Shown: positions 60,180-64,000 of the stretch, in pieces
Position numbering within the stretch: the first letter of the stretch is position 1
Layout: each line of letters opens with the position of its first letter
DNA from: Impatiens glandulifera
Taxonomy: Eukaryota > Streptophyta > Magnoliopsida > Ericales > Balsaminaceae
DNA length: 64,000 nt
Assembly (NCBI RefSeq): GCF_907164915.1
Contig: NC_061862.1
Coordinates: 2,852,001 to 2,916,000 of the forward strand
Reading direction: 5' to 3'
The notes under the pieces: generated by a model
Databases searched by the model: none
What the model saw: the letters and a program-made list of their open reading frames with translations, nothing else
Told to the model about the DNA's origin: nothing
Made by a program: the position numbers and the translations under genes

Positions 60180-61195
60180 AACATGGAAAGAAAGAAGGAA
60201 TTTGGAAGGTTGGTTACAATGAAACAACAAATCTCTTTGAACTAAAAATCAAATCACAAAGCTCCTGATGCACGCAAAGAAAGAAGAGATTATTATCAAC
60301 AAAGAAAAAATGCAGCAAACAACTGGGCAATTGAATGTACACTATCTTAAGGACTGAAATTTACTAAAAAGAAAGTTTATGAAAAGATAGTAAACTGGTC
60401 AGTTAAATCTAAGACCTATACTATCAGGAGCAATTTTAGCTGGAGAGTAAACGAAGTCTGGGAAAATAATGTAAGAAAGAAAGCAAATGATCATGCTTAT
60501 AAAGGAAAATTTTACTTGGGCGATATTAAAATAAAAGTGGAGATACTCAATTCTCCTTTTGATTTTAAATTGTCAACTGAAATGGAGGAAAAATGTGTTA
60601 AAGAATGAGAAAATAAAGTGGTTGGAAACTACATAGGGAAGAATAGATTATCATTCTTAGTCAATAAGGAAGCCTTAATGAAACAATGAGAGAAGAATAC
60701 ACTAGAGAAGGTTTCTATAAATATACAAGATCTTTATTTTCTTGGATGATATTCTAAAACATGAGCATACTTATTGGATCCAACTGTATTAAGCTGGAGA
60801 GATGGTCTGAAGAATTGAACCTACTAAGCAAACCAAAAGAAACAACTCGTATATGATTTAAGCTTAGGATAATCACATATGTACAATGCAGAAGCTCTAA
60901 GTCACTTTGCAAGTTTATTGGGGATACCATTATATATGAACTCAATTACAGAAGTAGAAGAACAACTTACATTTACTAGAATAAGCATTAAGTATATCCT
61001 CGAAATATGCTGCTAAAGAACATAACAGTAGTTGACAAGAAAGGAAAGTCTATAGTCATAGAAATCTAATATGAATGGAGGCCAGACATGTGTGTTTTCT
61101 GTAATAATTTTCAACATGATAACACTAAATGTGCAAAAGCAATTAAGGAAGAGCATAAAATCCTGAAAGTTCAAAAAGAAAAAGCATAAAAATAA
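60180..61195 (+). mobile_element. DUF4283/zinc-knuckle ORF1 remnant (LINE-like)
   Basis: Over several frames the plus strand reads like a plant DUF4283 protein: KVEILNSPFDFKLSTEMEEK near 60536, a degraded middle, and near 61072-61135 an EWRPDMCVFCNNFQHDNTKC segment. The latter is a CX2CX4HX4C knuckle preceded by the usual YEW-P-C context. Many stops interrupt it. Such proteins are ORF1 of plant LINE elements or their domesticated relatives. The fragment ends in an A-rich stretch immediately before the PP2C fragment. Confidence 0.65.
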
Positions 61196-61208
61196 AACGA
61201 AAGAATCA

Positions 61209-61890
61209 ATGATCAAAGAGCGGTCCAAGGGAGTTCAGAAAGATTGGCATCCGGGATGCACAGCCATTGTTGCACTTATTTTTGGAAACAAGCTTTATGT
61301 TGCTAATGCGGGTGACTGTAGAGCAATTTTATCTCGCTCTGGCTGTTCATATCCTCTAAGTAAGGTACGTAAATAGGAAGTTTCCATTATTAGCTCGTCA
61401 TCAATTAAAACTTGAGAATCATAATTTTCTTTTCGATATTATAACATAGGATCACTCGGCAAGTTGTGTTGAGGAGAGAAATCGAGTTATCTTGGCTGGT
61501 AAAGATGTGAAATGGCAAGTTGATACGTGGAGGATTGGTTCAGTTGCTCTTCAGGTTCTTTCTCCTTATTCTCGAATTCAAAATTCCATATCACAAATGA
61601 ATGACCATATTCTGCTTTTACTTCTCTAGGTTACTCGTTCAATTGGTGATGATGATCTAAAACTGGCTGTAACAGCTGAACCAGAAGTAACTGAGACTAC
61701 GTTATCTGAGTATGATGAATACCTGGTAATGGCTAGTGACGGCTTTTGGGATGTGATGAGCAGTGAAGACATTGTGAGCATTATCAAGGACACTGTTAAA
61801 GTACCTGGGATGTGCTCAAAAAGGTTAGCAACTAAGGCTGCTAAACGTGGAAGCAAAGACAATATTACAGTTATTGTTGTTTTTCTGTGA
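61209..61890 (+). pseudogene. C-terminal PP2C fragment, At2g40860-like
   Basis: Three exons with intact splice sites (61209-61364, 61450-61554, 61630-61890) encode the last third of a PP2C protein phosphatase: DWHPGCTAIVAL, VANAGDCRAILSRSG, VTRSIGDDDLKLAV, VMASDGFWDVM and GSKDNITVIVVFL. It resembles the C-terminus of the fused protein kinase/PP2C protein At2g40860. The kinase domain and the first part of the phosphatase, with its N-terminal metal-binding motif, are missing; upstream is LINE-like sequence. A Met codon at 61209 lies in frame, but the product would lack metal-binding residues and is probably inactive. Because introns are retained, it arose by DNA-level duplication or truncation, not retroposition. 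The metal-binding aspartates of DGFWD and DN are present. Confidence 0.85.
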
Positions 61891-62800
61891 CCTGTATCAA
61901 CAGCCGAAAGAATTTATTAGAGTTTGGGCATATTTAAATTGAATTTAGTATAATTTTTAACTGAAATGTGAACTTTATCTTTATAAGATATTGGATTGAA
62001 TTAATAATATTGATTGATTTATGAGTTGAAATGAAATATGAAAACTGCTCTCTTCTATGAACATTGTGTGTAGAAAATATCAAGCACAAGAAATTTATAT
62101 TGCAAACCAGCTTTAAGGTTTGTTTACCCTTTCTGGGTAATAAAAATGAGCAGAAATTCTCAAATAAATAAACAAACTTCAATAAAATAAGTGTTACATT
62201 GTAATTTCAAACTAACAGATGATACACATTTGAGTTTATTTATGTCTCGGAAACAGACATTCTTGTAATGACAAAAAAAGGATCTTCGTTCGCCCAAGAA
62301 TAAATGAAGTCAAGATTCTTGAGGCGCTTCAAACCTAGTCGAAGTGTCAATGCCCATCAAGCAACAAAGGCCCGATATCAAAATTATGAGCAGAACAATT
62401 GCCTAATAAGAAGAAGAGACAATTGGACACAAAACAATATCATTAGATATGAATTATCGATATCCAGAAAAAGGCTCTTTTATGGTCAAGAAAGAAACAG
62501 ACGGATACTTACAACAAATATACCCGAGAGAAGTGAGGTTTCCAGAAGACTTCAGATTTGTCTGATAGATTATCCAAAAACAATTTAAGTAAGAAAACTT
62601 TCTCATAAAACAACAACACTCACATATGTATCTTGATGATACTTCAGAAGACAACCTTTTCTTTTGACAAAAGGTCGAAATAAATTTTGGTATGCTCGAA
62701 CAGAAAACTCCACCACTACAGCACCTGGAAGTACTTTTTGTTACATGCATTATCTGGAGAAGATCAAATAACCCTAGACCACATGAACAAATCAGATTAA
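61891..62800. other. Intergenic, nothing recognised
   Basis: No gene supported; open frames at 62304-62588 (plus) and 62454-63071 (minus) cross repeats and lack motifs. Confidence 0.4.
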
Positions 62801-62815
62801 ATAACCTGATATGGG

Positions 62816-62940
62816 TTTCGCTATGGGTTTCACGAAACGTGAAGCCTTTCGCGAAATGTGAAACCCTTCGTGAAACGTGAAGGCCTTCGCGAAATGTGAA
62901 GTCGCAAAAATCAAATAAATCTTTCGTGAAACGGAATCGA
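62816..62940. repeat. Palindromic TTCGCGAA / TTTCACGAAACGTGAA array
   Basis: Five or so alternating units of the type TTTCRCGAAACGTGAAG and CCTTCGCGAAATGTGAA. Each half is nearly its own reverse complement. The same motif recurs at 63260-63300. Confidence 0.8.
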
Positions 62941-62971
62941 ATCAGAGTATCATCAACTACAAACATCATCA

Positions 62972-63065
62972 TCGACAAGATGAACAACCAAGATGAACAA
63001 TAAGATGAACAAAAATGAACAATAAGATGAACAAAGATGAACAATAAGATGAAAAAAGATGAAAA
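62972..63065. repeat. AAGATGAACAAT short tandem repeat
   Basis: About seven variants of AAGATGAACAA/AAAGATGAACAAT, period 11-13 bp. Confidence 0.8.
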
Positions 63066-63259
63066 CCTCATGGTTTAAGGTTTAAAGATGAAATAATGGA
63101 AATAATAACATAAATCAACCAAATCACTGATCTGTATATTGTATTCGTTTAGGTTTAGGTTTTCTCCGTCGTGCCGCCGTGCCGTTGCGAGAAGAAAGAG
63201 AAGAGTGAGAAAGAAAAATAACGAAATGAAAAAATTTGAGTATTTATATAAAAAAAATT

Positions 63260-63300
63260 TCTTCGCGAAACGCGAAGTCCCTTCGCGTGACACGAAAAGG
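63260..63300. repeat. Second TTCGCGAA motif cluster
   Basis: CTTCGCGAAACGCGAAG followed by CCTTCGCGTGACACGAA, the same family as 62816-62940. Confidence 0.8.
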
Positions 63301-64000
63301 TTAATTTCGTCCAAAAAAATAAAAGTGACCACCAGATCAATTTAAATTAGCGAGTGACCACTAGAGCAAATACATCAATCTGTAGGGTTATTTCGTCAAA
63401 TTCCCTTTCTAATTTTATTTTATTATTAATTTTTTATCACATTATTATAATTTACCATTAAATCTATTCATTCATTTAAAATATTATTTTATATAAAATA
63501 AATTTTAATTTTAAATAAATTTTAATAATTAAAATAAAAATACAAATAACCACAAATGTACCTCAATTATAAAAGTCGACTTAATATATAAAAATGTTTT
63601 GAGTTTAAGCAGATCATGTCCGTGTGGTGTCATTAGTTCTTATTTAATTAAAAAAAACACACTTCTTATATTATTAAACAATATCTCAAAAACTAAACAA
63701 TAATCAAGCTTTCAGATGTAATTTTTTGTTTAATAAAGATCTTTTATTTACTTATTTTAATTAAATCTTACATTATATATTAATAAAAAATTATAAAAAT
63801 TAATAAATAAATTTAATTTATTTTTAAAAATATTATTTTTTAATTTAAATAATTTATTAATATTTAAAATTAAGTTAATAAAAAATATATATTTATATAT
63901 GTATACTATTAATTATTAAATATTATTATCAATATAAAAAATAAATAAACTAATAAAAACATGCCTAACATTAGCAATTAAAATAATCTGAAATCAAGAG
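63301..64000. other. AT-rich intergenic
   Basis: AGGGTTATTTCGTCAAATT (63385-63403) repeats the left-edge sequence. The rest is strongly AT-rich without features. Confidence 0.45.

Noticed and set aside
62454..63071. 205-codon minus frame
   Set aside because: Long only because it crosses the TTCGCGAA and AAGATGAACAAT repeats, which lack stops in that frame.
1..64000. CRISPR array, bacterial operon or rRNA
   Set aside because: Spliced plant genes throughout; repeats lack the regular spacer structure; no rRNA signatures seen.

Overview
The window is nuclear DNA from a flowering plant, most likely a eudicot. It is AT-rich, has compact spliced genes between long stretches of transposon debris, and encodes plant-specific proteins (PLS-class PPR, land-plant GPAT, Mei2-like). 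There is no CRISPR array, rRNA or convincing tRNA. I recognise seven genes that look largely intact. From the left: a PPR protein (minus, orthologue of Arabidopsis At2g42920), translation release factor eRF3 (minus, 18 coding exons), GPAT1 (minus, 2 exons), PRPP synthetase PRS4 (plus, 7 exons), a Mei2-like RNA-binding protein resembling AML2 (minus, 12 coding exons, one apparent frameshift), a short membrane protein (plus), and a cytochrome b561-domain protein (minus). A truncated PP2C gene fragment lies at about 61.2-61.9 kb.

Layout. 0-3.9 kb: LINE debris, a Helitron end and a degenerate minisatellite. 3.9-11.6 kb: PPR and eRF3. 11.6-23 kb: a transposon graveyard with a 930-bp hAT element flanked by a perfect 8-bp duplication and a 2.1-kb long inverted-repeat element. 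23-25 kb: GPAT1. 26.9-43.9 kb: two direct copies (A and B) of a non-coding unit of about 5.1 kb, separated by a 5'-truncated Ty1/copia retrotransposon. Each copy has its own private insertion and the other copy preserves the empty site: a 1,008-bp PIF/Harbinger-like element in A and a 1,525-bp hAT element in B. 45.4-52.2 kb: PRS4 and the Mei2-like gene, convergent. 53.3-54.8 kb: a nested transposon cluster (a probable hAT holding a MITE and a short Helitron). 56.2-57.5 kb: the small membrane gene and the cytochrome b561 gene. 58.5-64 kb: a palindrome, tandem repeats, a LINE ORF1-like remnant joined to the PP2C fragment, and a palindromic TTCGCGAA-type array.

The genes do not form a pathway. 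Their order is informative: by recalled Arabidopsis locus numbers, PPR (At2g42920), PRS4 (At2g42910) and AML2 (At2g42890) are neighbours on chromosome 2. The same three appear here in the same relative order, but the PPR is about 40 kb from PRS4 because eRF3, GPAT1 and transposons lie between.

I did not find a clearly new biological system. The most interesting items are the A/copia/B duplication with reciprocal empty sites, the frameshift in RRM1 of the Mei2-like gene, a GC-AG intron in PRS4, the one-residue insertion in the HAD motif of GPAT1, the LINE/PP2C junction, and a family of roughly 575-bp non-autonomous Helitrons. Gene models were spliced by hand from reading frame, splice signals and remembered homologues; UTR ends are not determined.
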